A stretch of 64,000 nucleotides of DNA, from assembly GCF_034521915.1 (NCBI RefSeq), contig NZ_JAXHLU010000004.1, positions 124,001-188,000 on the forward strand, in the 5' to 3' direction. The position numbers and the translations under genes are program-made. Numbering within the stretch: the stretch's first letter is position 1; each line of letters starts with the position of its first letter. Source of the DNA: Fodinibius sp034521915. Its GTDB lineage: Bacteria > Bacteroidota > Rhodothermia > Balneolales > Balneolaceae. Positions 35,424-44,322 of the stretch are shown here, in pieces. Under the pieces are notes generated by a model. The model was not told the DNA's origin. It ran no database searches and was given only the letters and a program-made list of their open reading frames with translations.

Positions 35424-35810
35424 ATGAAATACTTTTACTCTGCAACAACCGATCAATCATTTGACGAAGCTATTGAAACGGTTACAGCCCTGCTTAAAGA
35501 TGAAGGCTTTGGGGTGCTTACCGAAATTGATGTTACCGATACGCTGAAGAAAAAGCTAGACGTAGATTTTAAGAAGTACCGAATTTTAGGTGCGTGTAAT
35601 CCCAATTTTGCCCACCAAGCGCTGACGCAGGAAGATAAAATAGGAGTGATGTTGCCCTGCAATGTAATAGTGGAAGAGCACGAGGATGGACAGGTGGAGA
35701 TTTCTGCCGTAAATCCGGTGGCCTCGATGCAGGCAGTTGAGAATGAGGAGTTGCCTCCCATTGCCGATGAAGTTCGATCACGATTGCAAAAAGTGATTGA
35801 CCAGCTGTAA
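35424..35810 (+). CDS. DUF302 domain protein
   Basis: A 128-residue cytoplasmic protein. The start at 35424 is chosen because the promoter -10 element ends at 35388 and because MKYFYSATTDQSFDEAIETV is the usual DUF302 beginning; a reading from 35394 would lie at or before the transcript start. The domain is complete, with DEGFGVLTEIDVTDTLKKKL and ILGACNPNFAHQALTQEDKIG. DUF302 genes are widespread in sulfur- and metal-stress clusters, but no biochemical role is established. It is the first gene of the efflux operon, divergent from the GntR repressor. Confidence 0.88.
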   Translation: MKYFYSATTDQSFDEAIETVTALLKDEGFGVLTEIDVTDTLKKKLDVDFKKYRILGACNPNFAHQALTQEDKIGVMLPCNVIVEEHEDGQVEISAVNPVASMQAVENEELPPIADEVRSRLQKVIDQL

Positions 35811-35879
35811 GCAAACACTCCGGTAGCAATGCTCCCTGAAATGCTTTGGGATAAAAATCATTAAATAAGATCGAATACA

Positions 35880-37247
35880 ATGCGAATTATTGACAAGACA
35901 ACAAATAAGATATTAGTGCTGATGGCCGGAGTCATAGTGTTCTCTTTCCAGCCGATACTGGCACAGTCTAATAATGATACTACAGACGTTCGGGAGATGA
36001 GTCTTCAAGAGGCGCTTGCAATTACTGAAGAGGCCAGCTTCGAAATTCGAATGGCTGAGGCGGATATGGAGAAGGTACGATCGCAATACCGGCAGACGAA
36101 CGCTGCGTTTTTACCGCAGTTATCTATAGAGGAAACGGGCATTTCAACAAATGATCCGCTTAATGTTTATGGATTTAAGTTAAAGCAGGAGGCGGTAACA
36201 CAGGCCGATTTTAATCCAACACGGTTAAATGATCCGGATGCTTATGACAATTTTACTACGACCTTTAAGGCACAGCAGCCGCTCTTTAATGCCGATGCCA
36301 TTTTTCAGCGCCGGGCGGTAAAAAATCAGTTGGAAGCGGCAAAGAAACAGATGGAGGGCACCATTCAACACGTGCGCTATCAGGTGAAGGATACCTATTA
36401 CCAGCTTCAATTGATGGAGAAGCAGGATGAGGTGATTACCAAGTCACTCGAAGTTGCACGCGAAAACGAACGTCAGGCCAAAAATTATTACGAGCAGGAT
36501 ATGATCAACAAGGCTGATTACCTGGCGGCAAAAGTTCGTGTGTTGGAGCTCAAAAGCCGGCAGTCAAAAGTTCGTGATCAACGAAAGACGGTGCAGGATA
36601 ATTTTCGCTATCTGCTGAATATAGAAGATGAAATCGCCATTGAGGCAACGGACAGCCTTCAGATGCGCCCCGGCATTTCGGATAAAATGATTGATGCTGA
36701 AAATGCAACCAATGCCAAAATTGAGGCGATGAAATATCGAATGTCGGCGGCAAAGGAGATGCAGCGGTCCTCGAAGTTCAACTTTATTCCCAGTTTAAAT
36801 CTGTTTGGCAGCTACGAGTTTAATGATGAGGTGCCCTTCGGTACACAGGGCGACAGTTATATGATTGGGGCAACGCTCAAGTGGGATCTGTTTAAAGGAT
36901 TTAAGAATGTGGGCAAGGTTATGGAATCGAAAGCCCAGTTGAAAAAGGCGGAGTTGGCTTACGAAAGCAGCCTTTTCAAAAATAAGATGGAGATTCAACA
37001 GGCCCAGCGTTCGCTGGATCAGGCCCAAGAGCAGCTTCAGTTTGCTGAGGCATCAGTAGAGCAGGCCGAGGAGGATTTTCGTATTCGCAATAATCGCTAT
37101 GAGCAGGGCATGGAAAAAACGACTGATCTGCTGCAGGCCGAAACTAAGGTGCTGCAAAGTAAATTACAGCGATTAAATGCGCTCTATCAATACAATTTGA
37201 GTGTAGCAACACTGGAGTTGCTGCTTGAGCGCGAAATGCCTTACTAA
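35880..37247 (+). CDS. TolC-family outer membrane efflux channel
   Basis: A 455-residue protein with a signal peptide (cleavage near PILA-QS) and two OEP repeats of long coiled-coil helices (EASFEIRMAEADMEKVRSQY and IQQAQRSLDQAQEQLQFAEA) interleaved with strand segments such as LNLFGSYEF. It should form the trimeric outer-membrane duct for the adjacent RND pump. It lies 70 bases after DUF302 and 39 bases before the membrane-fusion gene on the same strand, so the three pump genes are probably co-transcribed. Confidence 0.92.
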   Translation: MRIIDKTTNKILVLMAGVIVFSFQPILAQSNNDTTDVREMSLQEALAITEEASFEIRMAEADMEKVRSQYRQTNAAFLPQLSIEETGISTNDPLNVYGFKLKQEAVTQADFNPTRLNDPDAYDNFTTTFKAQQPLFNADAIFQRRAVKNQLEAAKKQMEGTIQHVRYQVKDTYYQLQLMEKQDEVITKSLEVARENERQAKNYYEQDMINKADYLAAKVRVLELKSRQSKVRDQRKTVQDNFRYLLNIEDEIAIEATDSLQMRPGISDKMIDAENATNAKIEAMKYRMSAAKEMQRSSKFNFIPSLNLFGSYEFNDEVPFGTQGDSYMIGATLKWDLFKGFKNVGKVMESKAQLKKAELAYESSLFKNKMEIQQAQRSLDQAQEQLQFAEASVEQAEEDFRIRNNRYEQGMEKTTDLLQAETKVLQSKLQRLNALYQYNLSVATLELLLEREMPY

Positions 37248-37285
37248 ATTTTTCGGAAGATTTTAACAACTAAACAAATAGATCA

Positions 37286-38380
37286 ATGAAATATAGCATC
37301 ATGAACATATCAGGAAGACTAATATCTGCACTTGCAGTGCTAATGCTGGTGGGGATCTCGTGTAGCTCATCTGACAGTGAAAAGCCGGCAGATGATCAGC
37401 CCATAACGGTCGATACACAAACAGCAGAATATGTACAGGGAACGGCATCACACAGCTTTTCCGGCACGGTGATTAGTGATCGCACGGTCAACATGAGTAC
37501 CAAAGTAATGGGACGAATCACTCAGCTTGATCTTGAAGAAGGAGACTACGTGAGTAAGGGCGACGTGTTGATTCAGATTAAGGATGACAACCTGCAGGCG
37601 CAGAAAAATCAGGTCGAGTCAAGTTTGGTGGAAGCAAAGGCAGCGCTGAAAAATGTAGAGACCAATTATAACCGCATCAAAAATTTGCACGAGCAGGAAA
37701 GCGCTACGCAAAAAGAGCTGGATGATATATCCACGCAGTACGAGATAGCCAAAGCCAAAGTAAAGACGTTGGAGAGCAAGCTTCAGGAAGTGGAAGATAT
37801 GCTCGATTATACGACGTTGACGGCTCCTTTTAAAGGATACGTAGTGTCAAAAATGGCTACCGAAGGAGATATGGCCACACCGGGGCAGCCTATTATTGCG
37901 CTTGAGCAGGAAAGCATCATGAAAGTGAATATCACGGTTCCCGAGAGCAATATTTCACTGTTTAATTATGATGATACCGTTTCAGTAGATATCAAAGCAG
38001 CCGGCTACAACGATGGTATTGGAGTTGTGAAGAATATTAATCAGTCCGGTAATCGGGGTAGCCGACAGTTTGCTGTTGAAGTGATGCTGCCCGACTTGGA
38101 AAAGAACGCTGGCGTAAAATCAGGGATGTTCGCCGAGGTTGGATTGGTGACGGAGAGCGATCGCTCGATTGTTGTGCCCAGGTCTGCCATTATTGAGCGC
38201 GGACAGTTAACCGGTTTATACACGCTGAATGATGACTCCGAAATTGTGCTTCGCTGGGTTCGCCTTGGTAATGAAAGTGCCGATGGGGTAGAGATCTTAT
38301 CGGGCTTGTCAGAAGGCGAATCATATGTGGCTTCGGTGGATCAGCCGCTCCGCGAAGGCCGAAAAGTAAGTACGCAGTAA
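37286..38380 (+). CDS. RND efflux periplasmic adaptor (membrane fusion protein)
   Basis: A 364-residue adaptor with a probable lipoprotein signal (LMLVGISC, Cys26). Order of domains: lipoyl half (FSGTVISDRTVNMSTKVMGR, then DYVSKGDVLIQIKD), a short coiled coil (about residues 100-175), the second lipoyl half (DYTTLTAPFKGYVVSKMATEGD), a beta-barrel domain and a membrane-proximal domain (IVVPRSAIIERG). It bridges the RND permease and the TolC channel. The short hairpin and lack of a His/Met-rich tail do not favour a dedicated Cu/Ag pump. It is 26 bases before the permease gene. Confidence 0.92.
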   Translation: MKYSIMNISGRLISALAVLMLVGISCSSSDSEKPADDQPITVDTQTAEYVQGTASHSFSGTVISDRTVNMSTKVMGRITQLDLEEGDYVSKGDVLIQIKDDNLQAQKNQVESSLVEAKAALKNVETNYNRIKNLHEQESATQKELDDISTQYEIAKAKVKTLESKLQEVEDMLDYTTLTAPFKGYVVSKMATEGDMATPGQPIIALEQESIMKVNITVPESNISLFNYDDTVSVDIKAAGYNDGIGVVKNINQSGNRGSRQFAVEVMLPDLEKNAGVKSGMFAEVGLVTESDRSIVVPRSAIIERGQLTGLYTLNDDSEIVLRWVRLGNESADGVEILSGLSEGESYVASVDQPLREGRKVSTQ

Positions 38381-38406
38381 ATAGAAATTATTTTAGGTAT
38401 ACCATT

Positions 38407-41400
38407 ATGAAGACTGGAATTGCAGGAAAAATTGCGCAAGGGTTTATCGACTCAAAGTTGACGCCTTTGCTGATGATTGTGTTTCTGGCGCTGGGGTTTT
38501 ACGGAACGTATTTGACTCCGCGTGAAGAAGAGCCGCAAATTGATGTTCCGATGGCCGATATTTTTGTCGGTTATCCAGGGGCTACGCCCGAGGAGGTGGA
38601 AAAGAATATTGCGATCCCACTGGAGAAAGTGCTCTCAAATATTGAAGGAGTTGAATATGTGTATTCTACTTCCATGCCCGATCAGGCCATGGTTTCGGCT
38701 CGTTTCTATGTTGGTGAAGATGTAGAGCGCAGCTTGGTTCGGCTCTATAATGAGATCATGAAAAATATGGATCGGTTTCCGGAGGGGGCGACCCAACCGA
38801 TGGTGAAAACTCGCTCCATCGATGACGTCCCGATCATGACGTTGACGTTATGGAGTGATAAATACAGTGATTTTGATTTGCGCCGCATAGCCGATGAGAT
38901 GGCCCTGGATATCAAACAGATTGAGGATGTGGCACAGACTGATATCCACGGCGGGCGAACCCGACAGGTTTCGGTGAATTTGGATAAAAACAAGATGGCC
39001 TCCTACGGGATTGACCCGATGCAGGTAGTCGGACAAATTCAGGCGGCCAATCAAGAGCTTTCATCCGGCTCATTTAGCAGTAACGACACCGAGTACTTGG
39101 TTGATACCGGTGACTTTTTTAAATCTGCCGAAGAGGTTCGGAATGTTGTGGTAGATGTGCAGAATGGAGATCCGATCTACTTGCACAGTATAGCTGAGAT
39201 TCGCGATGGACCGGAAGAGCCCTCCGAATATGTATCGTATGGCGTTGGCCATCAAAAAGCGCAGGAGACCAGCTTAAATGCAGGAGAATCTTTCCCCGCG
39301 GTAACTATCTCGGTAGCGAAGCGTTCCGGTGCCGATGCGATGGCGATTGCCGAACAAATACAGCGAAAAGTAGATAATCTTGATGGCAGTCTTATTCCGG
39401 CTGATGTAAATGTAACAACTACCCGTAATTATGGTGAGACGGCTTCGGCCAAGGTATTTTCACTTCTTGAGCACTTACTGGTTGCAATTTTAGCCGTGAC
39501 TTTTGTTGTAGCTTTGGCCTTGGGTTGGCGCGGTGGACTGGTGGTATTTCTGTCTGTGCCGGTAACTTTTGCGCTCACGCTCTTTCTGTACTACATGTTC
39601 GGCTATACCCTAAACCGGATTACGCTCTTTGCACTGGTGTTTGTGACGGGTATTGTGGTGGACGACTCGATTATTATTGCCGAGAACATGCACAGGCACT
39701 TTAAGATGAAGAAGCTCCCGCTCAAGCAGGCGGCTATCGCCTCGATCAGTGAGGTTGGGAATCCGACTATTCTGGCGACGTTTACCGTTATTTCGGCGGT
39801 ATTGCCGATGGCTTTTGTATCGGGATTGATGGGACCTTACATGAGTCCCATGCCGATTGGTGCTTCGCTGGCTATGATTTTCTCCCTGATTGTTGCCCTG
39901 ATTATAACCCCGTGGCTGGCATATATTCTGCTTCCTCATGGTAATACCGAGAAGGATGAAAACGGGGAAGAGAAGAAATACGACCTTAAGGAAACGCTCA
40001 TCTATAAGTGGTATGCCCGCACCATGGAGCCGCTGCTCGAAAGTACGTTTAAGCGATGGACATTCATTATCGGGGTTACGGTATTACTTTTGGCCTCAAC
40101 GCTGTTGTTTGTGTTCCGAATGGTTGAGGTGAAAATGCTTCCCTTCGATAATAAGAACGAGGTGCAGCTTATTATTGATATGCCGGAGGGCACTACGCTG
40201 GAGCGTACCAACGCAGTTGCTCGTGAAGTAGGGTTAAGCTTGAAGGATGTGCCTGAAATTAAGGATTACCAGATTTATGCCGGTGATAATGCGCCTATTA
40301 ACTTTAACGGTCTCGTACGTCATTACGACTTACGAAAAGGTCCCAATGTGGCAGATATCCAGCTAAACCTGATAGATAAAGGAGAGCGCAGTGATCAAAG
40401 TCATGCGATTGCCAAACGTCTTCGTCCCATGGTTCAAAAAGTGGGCGAAAAGTATAATGCCAATGTTAAAGTGGTTGAGGTGCCGCCCGGGCCCCCGGTA
40501 CAGTCTACGATTGTTGCCGAGATTTATGGTCCTGATACCGACGAGCGAAAACGTGTAGGCAAACGGGTAAAAGACATATTTGAGAAGACTGCCGGTATCG
40601 TTGATGTGGATTGGATGGTTGAAGCACCACAGAAGAAGTACAAGCTGGATGTAAATACCGAAAAGGCGATGATGTCGGGTATCTCATCCAAACAGGTGGT
40701 TCAAACCGTAACAATGGCGCTGCGTGGGAAGGATGTCTCACGTCTTTACAGCGAAAAAGAACTGAATGATGTACCCATCACGGTGAAGCTGCCCAAAGCC
40801 GGTCGTTCTGACATTGAAAAGCTCAAGCAGTTGCACATGAAGTCGGCATCAGGGGCGATGATTCCCGTTGCTGATCTGGTGACGGTCAGCGAGGATACCC
40901 TTGAGACCAGCATCCATCGAAAAAATCAGCGGCGCGTAACGTATGTGCTGGCTGAGGTAGCCGGTGAAATTGAAAGTCCGGTGTATGCCTTGCTCGACAC
41001 CGGCGGAGAGATCGACAATATTGAAATGCCAAAGGGCTATAATCTGTCGCAGATTTTTGCCGGCCAGCCGTTTATGACGGACGATTATACTCTGAAATGG
41101 GATGGTGAATGGCAGATTACCTACGAGGTATTTCGTGACCTGGGTATCGCATTTGCTGTTGTACTGGTGATCATCTACATGCTGATCATCGGATGGTTCC
41201 AGGACTTCAAAGTGCCCATTATTATGATGATTGCCATCCCGCTTTCGTTGATTGGTATTCTGGTGGGGCACTGGGTGTTGGGCGCCTTCTTTACGGCCAC
41301 ATCGATGATCGGTATGATTGCCCTGGCCGGTATTATGGTGCGGAACTCTGTCTTGCTGATAGACTTTATCAACATACGTCTTGATGACGGTGAGTCGCTC

Positions 41401-41631
41401 AAGCAGGCCGTGATTGAGGCTGGAGCCGTACGAAGCATGCCCATTCTGTTGACGGCCGGTACGGTGGTAATAGGTGCGGTAGTAATCCTATTCGATCCGA
41501 TATTCCAGGGGTTGGCGATTTCACTGATGGGCGGTGCGGTAGCATCCACAGCATTAACCCTGATTATGATACCACTGATCTACTTTATGGTAGAGAACAA
41601 AATGAAGGAGCTCAAAGGAGAGCAAACGTAA
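38407..41631 (+). CDS. RND-family efflux permease
   Basis: A 1074-residue inner-membrane pump with the standard twelve-helix RND layout and two large periplasmic loops (about 40-340 and 560-870). The proton-relay acids are present in FVTGIVVDDSIIIAENM, and the porter start reads FVGYPGATPEEVEKNIAIPLEK. It resembles the broad AcrB/MdtBC-like group found in Bacteroidota rather than CusA, since no Met-rich substrate path is evident. The substrate is unknown; the neighbourhood (DUF302, DUF2892, TauE, rhodaneses) suggests a metal or sulfur-linked toxicant. It is the third pump gene, co-directional and tightly spaced. Confidence 0.93.
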   Translation: MKTGIAGKIAQGFIDSKLTPLLMIVFLALGFYGTYLTPREEEPQIDVPMADIFVGYPGATPEEVEKNIAIPLEKVLSNIEGVEYVYSTSMPDQAMVSARFYVGEDVERSLVRLYNEIMKNMDRFPEGATQPMVKTRSIDDVPIMTLTLWSDKYSDFDLRRIADEMALDIKQIEDVAQTDIHGGRTRQVSVNLDKNKMASYGIDPMQVVGQIQAANQELSSGSFSSNDTEYLVDTGDFFKSAEEVRNVVVDVQNGDPIYLHSIAEIRDGPEEPSEYVSYGVGHQKAQETSLNAGESFPAVTISVAKRSGADAMAIAEQIQRKVDNLDGSLIPADVNVTTTRNYGETASAKVFSLLEHLLVAILAVTFVVALALGWRGGLVVFLSVPVTFALTLFLYYMFGYTLNRITLFALVFVTGIVVDDSIIIAENMHRHFKMKKLPLKQAAIASISEVGNPTILATFTVISAVLPMAFVSGLMGPYMSPMPIGASLAMIFSLIVALIITPWLAYILLPHGNTEKDENGEEKKYDLKETLIYKWYARTMEPLLESTFKRWTFIIGVTVLLLASTLLFVFRMVEVKMLPFDNKNEVQLIIDMPEGTTLERTNAVAREVGLSLKDVPEIKDYQIYAGDNAPINFNGLVRHYDLRKGPNVADIQLNLIDKGERSDQSHAIAKRLRPMVQKVGEKYNANVKVVEVPPGPPVQSTIVAEIYGPDTDERKRVGKRVKDIFEKTAGIVDVDWMVEAPQKKYKLDVNTEKAMMSGISSKQVVQTVTMALRGKDVSRLYSEKELNDVPITVKLPKAGRSDIEKLKQLHMKSASGAMIPVADLVTVSEDTLETSIHRKNQRRVTYVLAEVAGEIESPVYALLDTGGEIDNIEMPKGYNLSQIFAGQPFMTDDYTLKWDGEWQITYEVFRDLGIAFAVVLVIIYMLIIGWFQDFKVPIIMMIAIPLSLIGILVGHWVLGAFFTATSMIGMIALAGIMVRNSVLLIDFINIRLDDGESLKQAVIEAGAVRSMPILLTAGTVVIGAVVILFDPIFQGLAISLMGGAVASTALTLIMIPLIYFMVENKMKELKGEQT

Positions 41632-41707
41632 GGTTAAGCAGGTTTCACGGCCGGGTATTGGTATTGTGAACCCGGTCGTGATTATCAATAATAAAAAACA
41701 TCACATT

Positions 41708-42020
41708 ATGAAGTTATTAATCATACTTAGTATCGAAGAATATACCGATGACGTACGCAAAATTTTAGCGCGACAGAAGGTTCCGATTTACAGCGAAACG
41801 GAGGTGCATGGCTTTCAGAACCGATAAATATCAGCCGGAGATTTCTAACTGGTTTGCCGGGGATGATCATGGTATTTATTCCTCGCTGTTTTTTTCCATT
41901 CAGGATGAGAAGTGTGTAAAACGGGTTATCGAAGAAGTAAAAATCTATAACAAAGAAACAGGCGCTGAGAAACAGAATCCGCTGCACGCCTATTCGCTGA
42001 GCGTCGAAGAATCAGCATAA
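41708..42020 (+). pseudogene. Small protein of the RND cluster, interrupted by a one-base frameshift
   Basis: From the ATG at 41708 the frame reads MKLLIILSIEEYTDDVRKIL and stops after 39 codons at HGFQNR. The +1 frame then continues with DKYQPEISNWFAG, DDHGIYSSLFFSIQDEKC and IKIYN-like helices to 42020. Together they look like one P-II/ferredoxin-like protein of about 103 residues of a sort I recall next to RND pumps in Bacteroidota. Deleting one C at the AACCGAT near 41823 restores the frame. No slippery site is obvious, so mutation or a sequence error is likelier than programmed shifting. The function is unknown. Confidence 0.65.
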
Positions 42021-42057
42021 CAAAAAATTCAATTTCAATAAGTAACAAAGGAATACT

Positions 42058-42315
42058 ATGAGTAATCAAAATCCAAGTTGTTCAACAATGCGGCCGATGG
42101 AGCGTGCCATACGTATGCTGGCCGGTACAATTGTAACGGTAAGTGTAGCATTGGGATATTTTGTAAGTCCCTATTGGTTCCTATTAACCTTGTTTGTAGG
42201 ACTAAATTTATTTCAGTCTTCTCTTACAAACTGGTGTCTGGCCGAACAGATTTTTTCGAAGCTGGGTATTGGTGTGGAGGAAAACTCCCAAAGCGGTGCA
42301 AAGGTTAAGGGCTGA
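42058..42315 (+). CDS. DUF2892 (YgaP-like membrane domain) protein
   Basis: An 85-residue protein with RPMERAIRMLAGTIVTVSVALGY, a second helix (WFLLTLFVGLNLFQSSLTNWC) and the C-terminal LAEQIF, which is the DUF2892 two-helix pattern including the conserved Asn and Cys after helix 2. It is the second DUF2892 protein of the locus and lies between the frameshifted gene and TauE. In other bacteria DUF2892 is fused to rhodanese or sits beside sulfur-transfer proteins, consistent with the downstream rhodaneses. A terminator follows 60 bases later. Confidence 0.88.
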   Translation: MSNQNPSCSTMRPMERAIRMLAGTIVTVSVALGYFVSPYWFLLTLFVGLNLFQSSLTNWCLAEQIFSKLGIGVEENSQSGAKVKG

Positions 42316-42376
42316 ACAGGTTATGGGTTTTGCAGCCGTTTTTGAACCAAAAGAGGAAGAATTTCCCATGTACAAG

Positions 42377-42413
42377 CAGAGTATATAGCTATTCAGCTAT
42401 GACTCTGTTTTTT
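42377..42413 (+). terminator. Rho-independent terminator after the DUF2892 gene
   Basis: CAGAGT(AT)ATAGCT and AGCTATGACTCTG form a stem with a small bulge, followed by TTTTTT (42408-42413). It should end most of the RND operon transcript. A second, weaker GC-rich hairpin without a good T-run is at 42431-42459. Confidence 0.85.
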
Positions 42414-42484
42414 GATAGATCCCCTAACGTCGGGTGGTCGGTTGATAGCCGGCCATCCGAATTATTTTTATATATTCAGTCATT

Positions 42485-43246
42485 ATGATTTTAGCTTGGA
42501 TTGGGGCGTTATTTGTTGGTTTATCATTAGGGCTGCTGGGATCCGGTGGATCGATACTGACGGTACCGGTGCTCATTTACCTGGCAGGCGAACATGAAAA
42601 GGTAGCCATTGCCGAGTCGCTGGGCATTGTAGGAGCAATAAGCTTTGCGGGATTTATTCCCTATGCCCTCAAGAATAAAGTGCACTGGCAAAGTGTGATT
42701 TTATTTGGATTGCCGGGGATGGCCGGAACGTATCTTGGAGCTATTGCAGCGGGCTATGTTTCGGCCACCTTTCAGTTGCTACTTTTTGCAGCTGTGATGT
42801 TAGTGGCTGCCGTGATGATGTTCCTTGATAAAAAAGAAAAATTAATGATTGACGGTCAACCTGAGATTACCCATGCCTGGTGGAAAATTGTTATTGAGGG
42901 TTTGCTTGTAGGTGTATTAACGGGCTTGGTAGGTGTTGGAGGTGGATTTTTGATTGTGCCGGCACTGGTGCTGCTGGCCGGACTTCCCATGGGATTGGCT
43001 GTGGGGACGAGCCTGCTTATTATTGCACTCAAAAGTTTTAGCGGCTTTTACAAATACCTGGATGTACTAAGTGAGCTCCAGCTATCCGTAAACTGGGAGT
43101 TGGTTATTATTTTTAGTTTAATAGGGGCGGCCGGCAGTTTGATAGGTAACAAGGTAAGTCGTAAAATATCGAATGAAAGGCTCAAAAAAGCATTTGCCGT
43201 GTTCCTAATTTTGATGGGCAGCTATATCATTTACATGAATATATAA
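42485..43246 (+). CDS. TauE/SafE-family sulfite/sulfonate exporter
   Basis: A 253-residue polytopic inner-membrane protein of about eight helices. The family repeats GSGGSILTVPVLIYL and GLVGVGGGFLIVPALVLL are present in the two halves. TauE/SafE proteins are proposed to export sulfite, sulfoacetate or other organosulfur anions. Its position between DUF2892 and two rhodanese genes supports a sulfur role. It lies downstream of the terminator at 42377, so it may have its own promoter or depend on read-through. Confidence 0.9.
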   Translation: MILAWIGALFVGLSLGLLGSGGSILTVPVLIYLAGEHEKVAIAESLGIVGAISFAGFIPYALKNKVHWQSVILFGLPGMAGTYLGAIAAGYVSATFQLLLFAAVMLVAAVMMFLDKKEKLMIDGQPEITHAWWKIVIEGLLVGVLTGLVGVGGGFLIVPALVLLAGLPMGLAVGTSLLIIALKSFSGFYKYLDVLSELQLSVNWELVIIFSLIGAAGSLIGNKVSRKISNERLKKAFAVFLILMGSYIIYMNI

Positions 43247-43297
43247 TCGAAACTATTGGCTTGATAAGATCTAATTAATCAAAGAAAATATTAATCA

Positions 43298-43681
43298 ATG
43301 GATGCAACAACAGTTATTATTTTAGTGGGTGTGGCATTTGCGCTCTTCTATCTGAATAAATTAAAAAATTCAAAAAATATGATACCTCCACAAAAATTTA
43401 AAGAGCTACTTGAAGAAGAATCGGGCGTTATTATCGATGTCCGTACAAACGGTGAATATAATAGTGGACATTTAAAAAATACGGACTTCAATTTTGATGT
43501 ATCTTCCGGTTTTGAAGAAAAGATTAAAGACCTCGATAAAGACAAGAATTATTTTCTGTATTGTCGAACCGGATCTCGCAGTGGACGTGCTACTCAGATC
43601 ATGAAACGAAATGGCTTCGAAAATGTGTATAATGTAGGTGGGTTACAGAACTTAGTTAATGCAGGTTTTGAGAAAGAATAA
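43298..43681 (+). CDS. Membrane-anchored single-domain rhodanese
   Basis: A 127-residue protein with an N-terminal helix (TTVIILVGVAFALFYLN) and one rhodanese domain. The active-site loop is CRTGSRSGRA with Cys89, which would carry the persulfide. VIIDVRTNGEYNSGH is the typical rhodanese signature. Rhodaneses move sulfane sulfur from thiosulfate or persulfides to acceptors such as cyanide or thiols. The catalytic domain may face either side of the membrane. It lies 51 bases after TauE on the same strand. Confidence 0.93.
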   Translation: MDATTVIILVGVAFALFYLNKLKNSKNMIPPQKFKELLEEESGVIIDVRTNGEYNSGHLKNTDFNFDVSSGFEEKIKDLDKDKNYFLYCRTGSRSGRATQIMKRNGFENVYNVGGLQNLVNAGFEKE

Positions 43682-43690
43682 TTAATAAAA

Positions 43691-43815
43691 AGGCTATTGC
43701 AAAACCCCAAAAATAAACTCGTCATTGCGAGCTTGGGAAGCAATCTCCCAATCAAAGCTGGTAAAAGAAGATCGCCGCATTATATTCGCGATGACAGTAA
43801 GGTTTTGCAAAAGCC
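43691..43815. mobile_element. MITE-like element, family B (about 125 bp)
   Basis: The ends AGGCTATTGCAAAACC and GGTTTTGCAAAAGCC are inverted repeats. Reversed, the element aligns along its length with the 18851-18979 copy, including TTACTGTCATCGCGAA and GGGAGATTGCTT. It is inserted between the two rhodanese genes and yields a false upstream extension of the second one. Confidence 0.88.
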
Positions 43816-43835
43816 ATAATTTGATAACAAATATT

Positions 43836-44249
43836 ATGATAAAACGATTATTTACTGTTGGATTGATAGCGATGATGACCCTTTTTGTAGTACAAGCCTG
43901 TGCACAAAGTGAAAAAGAAAAATCTTCAGCTGAAGATACACGAATTACCGCTTCTGAATTCCAGGATCAAATTGATAAGCAGCCTGGCGTTGTCATTGAT
44001 GTTCGTACGCAAGACGAATACGATCAGGGACACGTAGCTTCTGTGGACTATCACCTCGATTTGCTCAACGGTGATTTTGAGTCCTCCTTAGATTCCCTCG
44101 ACAAAGACAAAACCTATTACCTGTACTGCCGGACAGGCAATCGCAGCGGGCAGGCCGCAGATTTGATGAGGCAGAAAGGATTCGAAAATATCTATAACAT
44201 CGGCGGCTTCCAGGATTTGGTGGATGCCGGTGTCGAGAGCAAGCAGTAA
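43836..44249 (+). CDS. Rhodanese lipoprotein
   Basis: A 137-residue protein from the ATG at 43836. The frame is open farther upstream only through the MITE, so that extension is not accepted. A lipoprotein signal ends in VVQAC with Cys22, which predicts a periplasm-facing lipid anchor. The rhodanese domain follows with VVIDVRTQDEYDQGH and the loop CRTGNRSGQA (Cys98). It is similar to the preceding rhodanese (YLYCRTGNRSG, GFENIYNIGGFQDLV), so the two may be duplicates with different locations. Confidence 0.92.
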   Translation: MIKRLFTVGLIAMMTLFVVQACAQSEKEKSSAEDTRITASEFQDQIDKQPGVVIDVRTQDEYDQGHVASVDYHLDLLNGDFESSLDSLDKDKTYYLYCRTGNRSGQAADLMRQKGFENIYNIGGFQDLVDAGVESKQ

Positions 44250-44262
44250 AAGAACTTATAAA

Positions 44263-44291
44263 CACGTGACTATTATGAACGTAGTCACGTG
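44263..44291. terminator. Hairpin between convergent genes
   Basis: CACGTGACTA and TAGTCACGTG form a perfect 10-base stem around a nine-base loop. It is followed by an AT-rich stretch (ATATATTTATTT), not a pure T-run. It lies between the rhodanese (+) and methyltransferase (-) ends. Confidence 0.7.
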
Positions 44292-44322
44292 ATATATTTA
44301 TTTACCCAGCTAATCAAAGTTA

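Noticed and set aside
40849..41549. Two long minus-strand reading frames inside the RND permease gene
   Set aside because: They lie opposite a conserved RND pump and have repetitive, low-information compositions.
42431..42459. A second terminator before TauE
   Set aside because: The GC-rich stem is fair but lacks a T-run; the terminator at 42377-42413 is the better one.
43725..43835. An upstream extension of the rhodanese lipoprotein from a TTG
   Set aside because: The extension lies inside the family B MITE and the ATG at 43836 starts a good lipoprotein signal.
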